Positions 10,601 through 16,599 of a stretch of 42,717 nucleotides of DNA are shown here, in pieces (position 1 is the stretch's first letter; each line of letters opens with the position of its first letter). This DNA comes from a virus: IMG/VR virus record IMGVR_UViG_3300046009_014136, positions 1 through 42,717 of that record. The stretch is one strand, 5' to 3'. Both the position numbers and the translations under genes were made by a program. The notes beneath the pieces were generated by a model that saw nothing but the letters and a program-made list of their open reading frames with translations, was not told the origin of the DNA and did not search any database.

Positions 10601-11708
10601 TTTTGTAGTAGGCCCAGTTGGCGGCAACGGCAGTGGCGTAGTCAAGGCTTCGGACGCTGCTGGTACTAACCAGCCCGGCTCCAACCTGCTGCTGAAAGGT
10701 GGCGATGGTGGCGGCACGGGCAACAGTTATGTCGCAATCTTCACAGCCCCCGGAGGATCGTCTGGTTCTTCGCCGAGTGCGTCAGTGGAGCGCGTGCGCG
10801 TCACGCCTGCTGGCAACTTCCTATTTGGCACTACGTCCGACATCGCCGGGAACGGCGCTTATGGGGTCTTCGGCAATAGCAGTTCCGCCGGAGCCAACAA
10901 ATGGGCCGCGTATTTCGGCACCAATTCTTCGAGTTCGGGGGCCGCGCCAAATTTTGGCTTGACCATCGGCTGGAACAAGTCTGGTGGTGGAGGCGAGACA
11001 AATATCGTTTATGGAACAGGCGTCGGGTCTACCCCGGCACTTGCTTTTGGGTCTTCGGATGGGACTACATACACCGAACGCGCCCGTATCACCAGCGGTG
11101 GGTACTTTAAGGCGAGTAATAGCGGGGCGTATCTAAACAGCACTGCTACCTATCATGAAATCAATCAAACGGCTAACGACAATATTCTGTTTATACGGTC
11201 TACCGATGCAAATTACTCTGTTGATGGTGTTCAATTAAGATTTAGTAGAAACACAACTAATAACACCTTTTATGCATTAAGTTACTACAATGATGCGGCA
11301 GCCGCATACAAGTTCCGTGTAGCCGACTCTGGTGATGTCACCAACACCAACGGCACTTACGGCACCATCTCCGATCAGAAGATGAAAACTGACATTGTGG
11401 ACGCAGGTTCACAGTGGTCAGACATCAAGTCGCTGCGCTTCCGCAAGTTCAAAATGAAGGATGATCCTTCTGGTCTTGTCCAGTTGGGCGTGGTGGCTCA
11501 GGAAGTTGAGCTTACCTCTCCGGGTCTGGTGGATGAACATCAAGACCGCGACGCTGAAGGCAACGACCTTGGCACGACCACCAAGTCAGTCAAGACCTCT
11601 GTGCTGCTGATGAAAGCAGCCAAAGCTCTGCAAGAAGCTATAACTAGAATAGAATCTCTTGAAGAAAAAGTTAACCTATTAGAAGAAAAGCTGAAGAAAT
11701 ATGAATGA
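4686..11708 (+). CDS. Giant collagen-like tail fibre with S74 chaperone
   Basis: The preferred start is GTG 4686, behind AAGGAAA at 4674-4680, giving 2340 aa. An ATG at 4650 is in frame but lies inside the previous gene without a ribosome site. After a short head, about 280 residues are Gly-X-Ser collagen-type triplets (GYSGISGYSGES...). A long shaft follows with many GNVGIGTTSP and ERMRIT/ERARIT modules. The end is an S74 chaperone with a SDQKMK Ser-Lys dyad, GVVAQEVE and a terminal coiled coil (ESLEEKVNLLEEKLKK). From about 10560 to 11640 base composition shifts to GC-rich, unlike the rest of the gene, suggesting the distal tip was acquired by recombination. It is probably the main long fibre; the receptor is unknown. 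Confidence 0.85.
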   Translation: MSVNLSSLLGSNFRGDSGYSGISGYSSQSGYSGISGYSGSVGPQGSSGYSGQIGSSGYSGYSSFSGTSGYSGDSGYSGESGISGYSGESGYSGYSGESGYSGESGYSGISGYSGESGYSGISGYSGESGYSGISGYSGESGYSGISGYSGYSGYSGISGYSGESGYSGESGYSGISGYSGYSGISGYSGESGYSGYSGESGYSGISGYSGESGYSGISGYSGISGYSGISGYSGISGYSSESGYSGISGYSGNSGYSGISGYSGISGFSGYSGISGYSGISGFSGYSGISGFSGFLQNPYPNVVVLTNNTQASSTVSGALQVSGGVGIGGNLYVGGEIVAQKLTIELTTVTTTQVITDDVIKTDNTTDSSSTTTGALIVAGGVGIGKQLRVGSSSTFGGSLIPNADGVHDLGSPTNRWATLYVSSGTIDIGGTTLSSTDGVFETSLIRVTGATSSTSTSTGALRIVGGLGVGQSANIGGNATVLGNVGIGTTSPSTLFNIRSSSPTIAIDDSGNGTSTISFRPSAASYAERAGLSVNYSTAELRLSVGVSGNTYVQTFYTNGNERARISAAGYLGVNNTNPSNPLTVSSTGNSVAPIGLVDTQASGRTWYINNGYPNVGNFSLYDGTAAAVRFVINTSGNVGIGKTDPSFKLDVDTSMRISAVDGSGGLQIGTATPSVYHYINFGGAVGGTDDAWQIGRSPTGGVGPTNGFYIYDIKSSATRFVINTSGNVGIGTTSPINNSGYGGLSLNGTSGALFSMMTNGTESSRIASLGDETSIQSKATTGYISFVQGVSGGTERMRLDANGNLGIGTSSPGVLLDIQSSSGAVIRAKATGDATQAALILDGYATTGTYRASRLDFRQNNVAKWSLILDYNQNDTNSLTFEQSGSIKAVLDASANFSLDGGGTFVVNNAKAYATKDSGGTSRWAMYMSGGVSPSSGDILFVGNPLNNALGFFTNNTERMRIAGGGAVGIGTTGPLYETDIAGSTGYDPTSDNATVLRVRSTTSRYPTFPGETSAIAITKSGEPYGWRLLSQYVADTYAGANFHIQNSLDITPTWGTKFFISSAGNVGIGVTDPVIKLQVHGPMNVPASNFKSVASFNSTDSQAANTGAGITLGGVYTGGTVTTFAQIAGVKENSTDNNFAGVLALYTRPNGDTLQERMRITSVGNVGIGTTSPSDRLQIDGSASSSVAFIGLNTTSASNAMRIMFRESGTSKGQVTWSVDNSALEFLNQDEGGYTVFYTTPTGGSLTERMRITDAGNVGVGTASPFGTTSNRTCFSVNGTNDVSLNVGSDGVQRAYLYGSASVGQVGTIGALPLVFAPNDTERMRITSDGDIGIAATSPEGKLDVVSSGVNGTQQSDWSSAGISYNSYGDVTITRRHGATKDSTYGYTGPIIDFRTTNQLNEWSAAQIMATVDPQSGNNHQGGLLFLTSSGGTTDPTGRRNMGAAPQVRMMIGHSGDIYMPGKLGVGVSSPATELEVAKTLGSDGWVRTVTRDANKASFIGVYRSGSTYSAGVFAHNAGLSAWDDLWINAHNDGSGGVSGGTSNKVIIAGNVGIGTASPSERLHVSGGTIRIDGTTDGIRIFKDGSNSIISQLYLANAVNNRAYNWQLNADGSGLDLWTYGGSSWERKYTFLATGNVGIGTASPNSKLTVNGVTNVGLGGKLSLIGLDINSGDTPTYIKITTTIPFASGSADFTVNIKGFVYGDAAACDLNICWHYYNSTFYNATATSSGSWAPTIRLSAENGFVAIVLSSPAYWPKIYVESMYSSAYSDQYSSGWSWSDADANGSPIVTVGYKSNFGNGIVGNSNGLGIGVNPSEKLHVNGNIKVATGGVLYVENPAGGRLGYLTTNATGTLLSAHNDAGEPLLLSAPAASAYMSFSTAGSERARITGSGDVGIGTTNPGSKLEVRFSSNSYVLTTNSGDNNTGIRFSNTGRDYGIFVDGGSGSSNPLRFYDFTAAAERARITSGGDFVVGPVGGNGSGVVKASDAAGTNQPGSNLLLKGGDGGGTGNSYVAIFTAPGGSSGSSPSASVERVRVTPAGNFLFGTTSDIAGNGAYGVFGNSSSAGANKWAAYFGTNSSSSGAAPNFGLTIGWNKSGGGGETNIVYGTGVGSTPALAFGSSDGTTYTERARITSGGYFKASNSGAYLNSTATYHEINQTANDNILFIRSTDANYSVDGVQLRFSRNTTNNTFYALSYYNDAAAAYKFRVADSGDVTNTNGTYGTISDQKMKTDIVDAGSQWSDIKSLRFRKFKMKDDPSGLVQLGVVAQEVELTSPGLVDEHQDRDAEGNDLGTTTKSVKTSVLLMKAAKALQEAITRIESLEEKVNLLEEKLKKYE
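4733..5571 (+). repeat. Collagen-like coding repeat array
   Basis: Imperfect tandem repeats built from 9-18 nt blocks (ggttatagtggt, gaatcaggttac, tcaggtatatca), often forming units of about 36 nt, encode Gly-X-Ser triplets. The frame is intact throughout. Such an array should be prone to length change by slippage or recombination, which would alter fibre length. It is protein-coding and is not a CRISPR. Confidence 0.85.
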
Positions 11709-11877
11709 ATCTTATAAAATTTGCAAAGAATGTGATCGATTTGATAATAAATTAAAAATTTGTGAAGTTTGTCACTGTTTCATGCCTATCAAAACTAAGT
11801 TACCCATAGCTAGCTGTCCTTTAGGTAAATGGGACAATAGAGATAAAAAATCTGAAGATTTCACGGCAGAGTTGTAA
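11701..11877 (+). CDS. Small zinc-ribbon-like protein (58 aa)
   Basis: The ATG at 11701 lies inside the last codons of the giant fibre (8-nt overlap), and the frame ends at TAA 11875-11877. It contains CKEC near residue 8, CEVCHC near residue 21 and a CPLGKW ending, a pattern of paired Cys fitting a small metal-binding ribbon. Similar short CxxC...CPLGKW proteins recur in tailed phages as I recall. The function is not known. Translational coupling to the fibre suggests late expression. Confidence 0.7.
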   Translation: MNESYKICKECDRFDNKLKICEVCHCFMPIKTKLPIASCPLGKWDNRDKKSEDFTAEL

Positions 11878-11901
11878 AATCAAAACTAAATTAATTTTTA
11901 T

Positions 11902-11907
11902 TAAATA
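11902..11907 (+). promoter_or_regulatory. Possible late promoter (TTAAATAA)
   Basis: TAAATA in an AT-rich gap 20 nt before the ATG at 11927. It matches only the core of the ATAAATA late consensus, so it is weak. Confidence 0.3.
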
Positions 11908-11926
11908 ATACTATTAGGAGTCTCGA

Positions 11927-12289
11927 ATGACAACAACAGCAACTACAACATGCACTTGGATAGTAGAATGGATGTCTACTCAAAAAGTTGACGGTGATCT
12001 GCAAAATGTAGTAATTCAAGCAGGATGGAGAGCAAATGGATATAGGGCAGTGAATAGCAGTACCTATCAAACTACAGTTTATGGTTCAGTAGGATTTACT
12101 TCGCCCGATCCTACTAGTTTTACACCCTACGACGAACTTTCATCAGAACAGGTTCTAGAATGGATTTGGACTAATGGGGTAAACAAAGATACTACAGAAG
12201 AAGGCATAAACAAACAACTAGATCAATTGATTAACCCACCCGTAGTTCAGTTACCTTTACCTTGGACACAAACTACAAATAATCCATGA
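11927..12289 (+). CDS. Small fibre-associated hypothetical protein (DUF7936-like), second copy
   Basis: The ATG follows AGGAG at 11916-11920. The 120-aa protein has a Thr-rich start, a beta-rich core (WIVEWM, VVIQAGWRANG, TTVYGSVGF) and a C-terminal helix region LSSEQVLEWIWTNGV...KQLDQLINPP, ending in LPWTQ. It is homologous to the 124-aa protein at 4301 and resembles the DUF7936 phage family (from memory, unchecked). Its stop overlaps the start of the metallopeptidase gene (ATGA). A role in fibre or baseplate assembly is possible but unproven. Confidence 0.65.
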   Translation: MTTTATTTCTWIVEWMSTQKVDGDLQNVVIQAGWRANGYRAVNSSTYQTTVYGSVGFTSPDPTSFTPYDELSSEQVLEWIWTNGVNKDTTEEGINKQLDQLINPPVVQLPLPWTQTTNNP

Positions 12290-12720
12290 AAATACTTGAT
12301 GTTATTACAGAAGATCTTTCAGATCAAAAAAATCTCTTTGTCGATATTGTCAGCAAATTCTTACCAATCGCTGTGAAATATATTGAACTGAAAGATCTAC
12401 CTAGAATTGTTTGGCAAATAAATGTGCATAGTGATGATCAACCAACGTTTGGCAAGTATATGAAAGAAGAAAATACTCTTTATGTGGCTGTATCAAATAG
12501 ACATCCCAACGATGTATTAAGAACTTTGGCTCACGAATTGGTCCATTACAAACAGGATATTGAAAATAAATTGACTTCTACTAGTGGCGATACTGGCAGT
12601 GATATAGAAAATGAAGCACACGCAATTGCAGGTATAGTTATGCGGCATTTTAATAAAAAATATCCCGAGTTTTTAAAATCTAAACCTTTGGTATTTGAAT
12701 CAGGCCCACAAAAATTATGA
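12286..12720 (+). CDS. HExxH zinc metallopeptidase-like protein with capsid-targeting-like N-terminus
   Basis: This 144-aa protein overlaps both neighbours by 4 nt. The motif HELVH at residues 83-87 within VLRTLAHELVHYKQ is a classical zinc metallopeptidase site; ENEAHAIAG about 20 residues later could give the third ligand. The N-terminus MKILDVITED resembles the T4 capsid-targeting sequence MKTYQEFIAE and carries an IxE prohead-protease-like site (ITE). I infer that it may be packaged in the head and released or matured there. The substrate is unknown. An alternative is a cytosolic protease with an incidental N-terminus. Confidence 0.75.
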   Translation: MKILDVITEDLSDQKNLFVDIVSKFLPIAVKYIELKDLPRIVWQINVHSDDQPTFGKYMKEENTLYVAVSNRHPNDVLRTLAHELVHYKQDIENKLTSTSGDTGSDIENEAHAIAGIVMRHFNKKYPEFLKSKPLVFESGPQKL

Positions 12721-14144
12721 GAGCCCGTGAATTTATTCAAGAAACTAGAGATGCAGCATCTAGATTAAATCGTAGTTTAAAGCGGATAGGTATTGATCTG
12801 GATGCAGGTCAACGATATTATGCAGACAGATCTAACCGCTTAAAAAAACAAGAGCAAGAATATAAGGCACAGGGAATTATTGATGTCACAGCACAGGATG
12901 TGCATGATATGGCCGATCAAAAAGGTATTCCGTGGGATAACGAACCGGACTTTTTAAAACTCAGTAAAAGTCTTACCGGGGTAGAACATCTCGATGATAT
13001 GAATCAAAAACAATTGCAAACAATATATTCTCATCTATATCAATTAGAATCAAATATCGAAGAAAGTTTAGATAAACCTTACCAACTTAATTGGCCTGGT
13101 GAATTTGAAGATGAAGAAAGAATAGTTACATGGGCAGCATTACCTGATGGTACTAATCTTGAAATAGAATTCCAAAATACAAGTAACAATACATGGGCAG
13201 TGGATTTTTATCGTGGCGGTAGTCAAGAAGTAACCGGACAGGGTGATGAACAAAAAGTATTTGCCACTGTGATGGCTGCAATCAAAAAATTTATCCAAGA
13301 TAAACAACCTAGAGTAGTTTATTTTTCTGCTCTAAAAGATTTGTCTGCACTAAAAGGCAAAAAACCAAGTGGATCCCGTATTAGTTTGTATGATAAATTA
13401 GTGCAAAAATATGCTGCCGATCTTGGATACCAATCAAAAAGCCAGACTGACGGATACCAAACTAAGTATTATTTTACTAGAATGAACAATATGTCCGAAG
13501 CATGGAGTCAACGATACAAACGCAGTATCAATTGTTCAAATCCTAAAGGGTTTAGTCAACGTGCTCATTGTCAAGGTCGTAAGAAAAATGAAGGTGTGGC
13601 GGAAAACTTTGCAGATAGCAATAGTAATGATCTGTTTCTAAACAATCTATACAACATGCTGAAACAAAAATATCCTAAAGCAGAATTTAATCTAAAGAGT
13701 GACAGCGTAGAAAGCACTGATGGACAATTGACTGTAATTGCTGGTGTAGAAGAAGATGATGATTATGTAGGTTGTTTTATGTGGGATGTTCAAACCGGCC
13801 CTTACAAGGAAGTATTGCAGCCTGCTATTAAACTTACCACTGAACAATTATTAAAATCTAATCCTGGAAAAGAGCCTGCTTTGTTTATTGGCGGCGACAA
13901 TGAAAATCCTCAAGCATGGAAAAGGATCGCAAGAAATTTAGGTTATGAATATATTAGCGACGACGAATTAGACGAAAACTTTGCTGACGGTCGTAATCCA
14001 CAAGACAAAGGTGACAGCAAAAGATATAATGTTCCCACTAAAGGAAAAATTTCCACATTGAGAAAAATTGCCAAACAGGGTGGTCGTAGAGGTCAGTTAG
14101 CACATTGGATGGCCAATATGCGTTCTGGAAAAAACAAAAAATAA
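12717..14144 (+). CDS. 475-aa probable internal/virion protein with basic Cys/His modules
   Basis: The ATG overlaps the previous stop. The N-terminus MRAREFIQE is very close to the T4 internal-protein capsid-targeting peptide (MKTYQEFIAE) and contains an IQE cleavage-type site. Residues 10-60 are helical and charged. Residues 150-255 form an alpha/beta segment (VVYFSALK...SRISLYDKLVQKYAADLGYQ) that vaguely resembles an acyltransferase-type fold. Residues 268-290 form a basic Cys/His module (INCSNPKGFSQRAHCQGRKK), and the C-terminus (KISTLRKIAKQGG...LAHWMANM) is another basic module. I recall similar modules in marine T4-like phages. I infer a head-internal, DNA-associated or injected protein; its activity is unknown. 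Confidence 0.6.
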   Translation: MRAREFIQETRDAASRLNRSLKRIGIDLDAGQRYYADRSNRLKKQEQEYKAQGIIDVTAQDVHDMADQKGIPWDNEPDFLKLSKSLTGVEHLDDMNQKQLQTIYSHLYQLESNIEESLDKPYQLNWPGEFEDEERIVTWAALPDGTNLEIEFQNTSNNTWAVDFYRGGSQEVTGQGDEQKVFATVMAAIKKFIQDKQPRVVYFSALKDLSALKGKKPSGSRISLYDKLVQKYAADLGYQSKSQTDGYQTKYYFTRMNNMSEAWSQRYKRSINCSNPKGFSQRAHCQGRKKNEGVAENFADSNSNDLFLNNLYNMLKQKYPKAEFNLKSDSVESTDGQLTVIAGVEEDDDYVGCFMWDVQTGPYKEVLQPAIKLTTEQLLKSNPGKEPALFIGGDNENPQAWKRIARNLGYEYISDDELDENFADGRNPQDKGDSKRYNVPTKGKISTLRKIAKQGGRRGQLAHWMANMRSGKNKK

Positions 14145-14145
14145 A

Positions 14146-14171
14146 GGCCTCGAATATTTCTACCCGAGGCC
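14146..14171 (+). terminator. Terminator hairpin after the 475-aa gene
   Basis: GGCCTCG at 14146-14152 pairs perfectly with CGAGGCC at 14165-14171 (12-nt loop), directly after the stop codon. The downstream T content is modest (cttctt). It lies between convergent transcription units. Confidence 0.65.
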
Positions 14172-14185
14172 AGTCTTCTTAATGT

Positions 14186-14203
14186 AATAAAAGGCTACGC
14201 CTT
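14186..14203 (-). terminator. Minus-strand terminator for the small antisense operon
   Basis: Read on the minus strand, AAGGC-GTA-GCCTT is followed by TTATT. This short hairpin with a T-rich tail lies 22 nt after the stop of the last minus-strand gene. Confidence 0.55.
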
Positions 14204-14224
14204 AATTCTTATAAATTATAATTT

Positions 14225-14500
14225 TTATTTTTTCGTATTAGTAGCATTTACAAAGGCATACATTTTTTCTGCAGTTTCAAGAACTTTGTCAAGTCCAGGA
14301 AACTCAGGCATATCAACTTTGGTAACGATCTGACCAGTCTTGTCATCACGCTTAGTTGACATTTCCCAACCTTGCCACTTGTAACCATATTCTTGAGCAA
14401 CAAGATCCTTGGCCATTGCTAGGATATCTGTACGGATTTCGTAGCCGTTCTTATTGAATTTTACTTCGGGCATTTTTGGTAGATTAAAATTTTCAGACAT
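14225..14500 (-). CDS. Conserved phage hypothetical protein (91 aa)
   Basis: The start has a clear ribosome site (AAAGGAG, 6 nt before ATG) on the minus strand. The sequence MSENFNLPKMPEVKFNKNGYEIRTDIL continues with an alpha-helical middle and IVTKVDMPEFPGLDKVLETAEKMYAFV. I recall similar proteins in aquatic T4-like phages, always without a function. It is the last gene of the minus-strand cassette and is followed by a minus-strand terminator. It has no membrane segment and is probably cytoplasmic. Confidence 0.75.
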   Translation of the reverse strand: MSENFNLPKMPEVKFNKNGYEIRTDILAMAKDLVAQEYGYKWQGWEMSTKRDDKTGQIVTKVDMPEFPGLDKVLETAEKMYAFVNATNTKK

Positions 14501-14530
14501 GTTTTTCTCCTTTATGTGTGTATGTCTATT

Positions 14531-14815
14531 TTAGGACTTTTTATTTACTTGGGTAGTCCAAGCATCCCAACCTGCTTTAAACCAGTCAATACTGTATGGA
14601 TTGAAAAGTTTTTCAACTTTTGTTTCCATCATTTCTTTTCCCACAGTGGTCATAATAGTGGTACTGGTTTTAATTGCTTCATGTAAAAAATTTGTCTGTG
14701 CATCAACATAGCCATTCCATGAATTTTTCAGTGTATCATTCTGAATATACTTGTTGATGAATTGTTTTTTTCCGTTTTGAATTACATCTACGGTTAATTG
14801 AGGTATATTATACAT
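14531..14815 (-). CDS. Hypothetical helical protein, weakly phasin-like
   Basis: The internal ATG at 14815 (MYNIPQLTVDVIQ, 94 aa) is preferred over an upstream ATG at 14863 because GGGAGA lies just before it. The protein is almost all helix: KNSWNGYVDAQTNFLHEAIKTSTTIMTTVGKEMME, then WFKAGWDAW. That amphipathic pattern is reminiscent of phasins, which coat polyhydroxyalkanoate granules and are common in betaproteobacteria, but the similarity is general and may be chance. It is the third gene of a four-gene minus-strand run. Confidence 0.6.
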   Translation of the reverse strand: MYNIPQLTVDVIQNGKKQFINKYIQNDTLKNSWNGYVDAQTNFLHEAIKTSTTIMTTVGKEMMETKVEKLFNPYSIDWFKAGWDAWTTQVNKKS

Positions 14816-14867
14816 TGTGTCTCCCTGTCTGTTATTATATACAATATTTATAAAGCAATGCAATAGA

Positions 14868-14996
14868 CTATGAGCGTTTAGAAGACATAATTTTTACCGC
14901 TTCATCGTATTGTCTTAATCGTGCGGCCGAGGTAGCTGCTCTTAAAATTGCAAGTTCATTTAAAAATTTGTTAATACTTGATAAGATTTTTTTCAT
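14868..14996 (-). CDS. Small hypothetical protein (42 aa)
   Basis: The ATG at 14996 overlaps the stop of the upstream minus-strand gene (ATGA), and AAAGGAC lies about 10 nt ahead. The sequence starts MKKILSSINKFLNELAILRAATS, then AARLRQYDEAVKIM, with two amphipathic basic helices. No family is firmly recognised. The coupled position and ribosome site argue that it is real. Confidence 0.55.
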   Translation of the reverse strand: MKKILSSINKFLNELAILRAATSAARLRQYDEAVKIMSSKRS

Positions 14997-15157
14997 AATT
15001 TAAGTCCTTTTGAGAGTTGTTGGTGATATTCTTTTACATATCGTTCTAGATCTACTAAATCTTGTGGATGTTTCGATACAATGTATGCTTCTAAAGACGA
15101 TTGGTATTGATTGTGAAACAGAGATGATAGCTTATTGCATAATTTTGATATAAACAT
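14993..15157 (-). CDS. Small DUF3563-like protein (54 aa)
   Basis: The ATG at 15157 has AAAGGAT about 8 nt upstream. The sequence MFISKLCNKLSSLFHNQYQSSLEAYIVSK ends with HPQDLVDLERYVKEYHQQ. The YLxxxxDxxDLERR-type core is what I know from DUF3563, a small family frequent in betaproteobacteria. It is the first gene of the minus-strand operon and its stop overlaps the next start. The function is unknown; the family link is suggestive and supports a betaproteobacterial connection. Confidence 0.55.
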   Translation of the reverse strand: MFISKLCNKLSSLFHNQYQSSLEAYIVSKHPQDLVDLERYVKEYHQQLSKGLKL

Positions 15158-15186
15158 CTTTTTGTATCCTTTCTGTGTATGTTATT

Positions 15187-15192
15187 ATTATA
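15187..15192 (-). promoter_or_regulatory. Possible -10 box for the minus-strand operon
   Basis: TATAAT on the minus strand lies 30 nt before the first start codon. No good -35 is visible at 16-18 nt (TTGCAG is 21 nt away), so an activator or a phage factor would be needed. Confidence 0.35.
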
Positions 15193-15292
15193 CATGATAT
15201 TTAGTATAAATTGCTGCAACCGCACAATATAAGGTAAATTTATATCTCATTGATATAGGTAGATTCACTAAATATTGAGAAGGACGAACAAA

Positions 15293-15595
15293 TTGAAAAG
15301 AACAACCAAAAGCCTTTTAGAAGAACTTAATTCAGTCGCTAAGAGAAAAAATAGCGAGGAAATAATCGAAAGTCGCGCTATACATGTTATAGATAGTGCG
15401 ATCAATTTGCTTAATCTCATTAAAGAAACTTACTCTCCAGATCAAGCATATGAGTTAGAGCGTCGATTACTTAATTCTATAAAGGGTTCTGATACTACAA
15501 AATTCACAAGAGGTATTAGGAAATTACGTGATTCCAAAGAAACAGTGAGAAACTTAAAAATTATCAAAGGTGATATTTCACCTGACGATGAATGA
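15293..15595 (+). CDS. Conserved phage hypothetical protein (about 100 aa)
   Basis: The preferred start is TTG 15293, 8 nt after GAGAAGGA (15277-15284); a TTG at 15275 is in frame but precedes that ribosome site. The protein is helical and charged (KRTTKSLLEELNSV, ESRAIHVIDSAINLL, AYELERRLLNSIKG, KFTRGIRKLRDSKE). I recall this type in marine T4-like phages with no function given. It is the first plus-strand gene after the antisense cassette. Confidence 0.7.
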   Translation: MKRTTKSLLEELNSVAKRKNSEEIIESRAIHVIDSAINLLNLIKETYSPDQAYELERRLLNSIKGSDTTKFTRGIRKLRDSKETVRNLKIIKGDISPDDE

Positions 15596-15636
15596 TCAAT
15601 TTTAATACCATTACCGACAAATTTTGAACTCAAAGC

Positions 15637-15642
15637 TAAATA
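15637..15642 (+). promoter_or_regulatory. Probable late promoter (GCTAAATAA)
   Basis: TAAATA 59 nt before the start of the 129-aa gene. Transcription from it would begin just before a perfect GC-rich stem-loop at 15653-15667. Confidence 0.4.
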
Positions 15643-15652
15643 ACTTTACAAT

Positions 15653-15667
15653 GCTCCGGAGCGGAGC
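15653..15667 (+). promoter_or_regulatory. 5'-UTR stem-loop
   Basis: GCTCCG-GAG-CGGAGC, a perfect 6-bp GC-rich stem with a 3-nt loop, lies at the predicted 5' end of the transcript of the 129-aa gene. It could protect the mRNA from decay. It has no T-run, so it is not a terminator. Confidence 0.45.
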
Positions 15668-15695
15668 TTGCCATTAGAGACTAAGGAGAAATAAA

Positions 15696-16085
15696 ATGGC
15701 CGGAATCGATAGAGTTAATGGTTCAGTAGTAAATCCAGCTACCCTTCATGGTGGCTACCCAATGGTATTCTTAAAGATTGCTGCTGATTCTAACCAGTTT
15801 ACAGCAGATTCAGGTGGTGGCACCAGTGCTATCACCGAAGGTGGTTATACCAAGGCAATCCGTGCAATTCAAACAATTGCTACTATTGTCTATTTAGGTA
15901 CTCGTGCAAATTCTCAGTTCGTTGTTGCTCTAGATAGTTCAACAGCTCAACCAACTGGTCCTGCATATGACACAGATGCTTCCCCAACATTAATCGAGCG
16001 TGTAGAAGATGTTGTTGAGGCTGCTATCTCTGGTTTAAATGCAACCGTTACTGATGTTAGCGCATTGACATCAGGTTTAATCTAA
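15696..16085 (+). CDS. Probable abundant virion protein, function unknown (129 aa)
   Basis: The ATG follows a strong ribosome site (AAGGAG). MAGIDRVNGSVVNPATLHGGYPMVFLKI is followed by a Gly/Thr-rich, beta-rich body and a C-terminal VEDVVEAAISGLNATVTDVSAL. There is no signal peptide or membrane segment. It is a single-gene unit: late promoter, 5' stem-loop, strong ribosome site and a strong terminator directly downstream. This arrangement is usual for highly expressed structural genes. I suspect a decoration or small structural protein. No family is recognised. Confidence 0.7.
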   Translation: MAGIDRVNGSVVNPATLHGGYPMVFLKIAADSNQFTADSGGGTSAITEGGYTKAIRAIQTIATIVYLGTRANSQFVVALDSSTAQPTGPAYDTDASPTLIERVEDVVEAAISGLNATVTDVSALTSGLI

Positions 16086-16105
16086 TTATAATCTTTTAGA
16101 TTGAT

Positions 16106-16137
16106 AAGGGGAGTTTTTTACTCCCCTTTCTTTTTTT
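16106..16137 (+). terminator. Strong rho-independent terminator
   Basis: AAGGGGAG at 16106-16113 pairs with CTCCCCTT at 16121-16128 around a T-rich loop, followed by TCTTTTTTT. It is the clearest intrinsic terminator in the first half of the window. Confidence 0.9.
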
Positions 16138-16139
16138 CC

Positions 16140-16146
16140 ATAAATA
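16140..16146 (+). promoter_or_regulatory. Late promoter motif ATAAATA
   Basis: CATAAATAT directly after the strong terminator and 17 nt before the ATG at 16164. It matches the NATAAATA late consensus described for T4-like cyanophages. Confidence 0.55.
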
Positions 16147-16163
16147 TGTAATATAGGTATATT

Positions 16164-16595
16164 ATGGATCAAATTGAAATTCAAACATTAATTGATGTAA
16201 CCAGTACAAAAATTAACCGTAATACTCAGGGTAATCAACAACAAATTGATCAATATAAAAATTTCATCACACTGAGACAGTGTATAGAAATTAGATCTAT
16301 TATTGAATACAGGGATCCACCGAGAGTAGAAGAATTAGATGTTAAAAAATTAGGGTTTGGTTCAGGATTTAAAGGTAAACAAAAGGTTTGGATTTTTAAA
16401 TTTCAAACTGATCGTAGTGGGGTATACTTAGATGAAAATGGCGATCCTATAGGTATGCTATTAGAAGATATTCATGAAGTTCCTATTATTAAAAATCTAA
16501 CTGAAACAATAAATATTGACAAGTCGATCTTTGATTGTAAAGATCCCATAAAGAAAAATACAATTATCAAAGTTTTGCCTGCATCTGGAGAATAG
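16164..16595 (+). CDS. Conserved phage hypothetical protein (143 aa)
   Basis: The ATG follows a late-promoter motif after a terminator, so this gene opens a new unit running to at least 19847. The N-terminal half is helical (DQIEIQTLIDVTSTKINR, QQQIDQYKNFITLRQCIEI). The C-terminal half is beta-rich (KVWIFKFQTDRSGVYLDENG, DIHEVPIIKNLTETINID). It is soluble with no signal. I do not recognise a named domain. The context is late, virion-assembly type genes. Confidence 0.65.
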   Translation: MDQIEIQTLIDVTSTKINRNTQGNQQQIDQYKNFITLRQCIEIRSIIEYRDPPRVEELDVKKLGFGSGFKGKQKVWIFKFQTDRSGVYLDENGDPIGMLLEDIHEVPIIKNLTETINIDKSIFDCKDPIKKNTIIKVLPASGE

Positions 16596-16599
16596 TTAT

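Noticed and set aside
14531-14815. Firm assignment as a phasin
   Set aside because: Only the general amphipathic-helix composition fits; no diagnostic motif is visible, so it is left as weak similarity.
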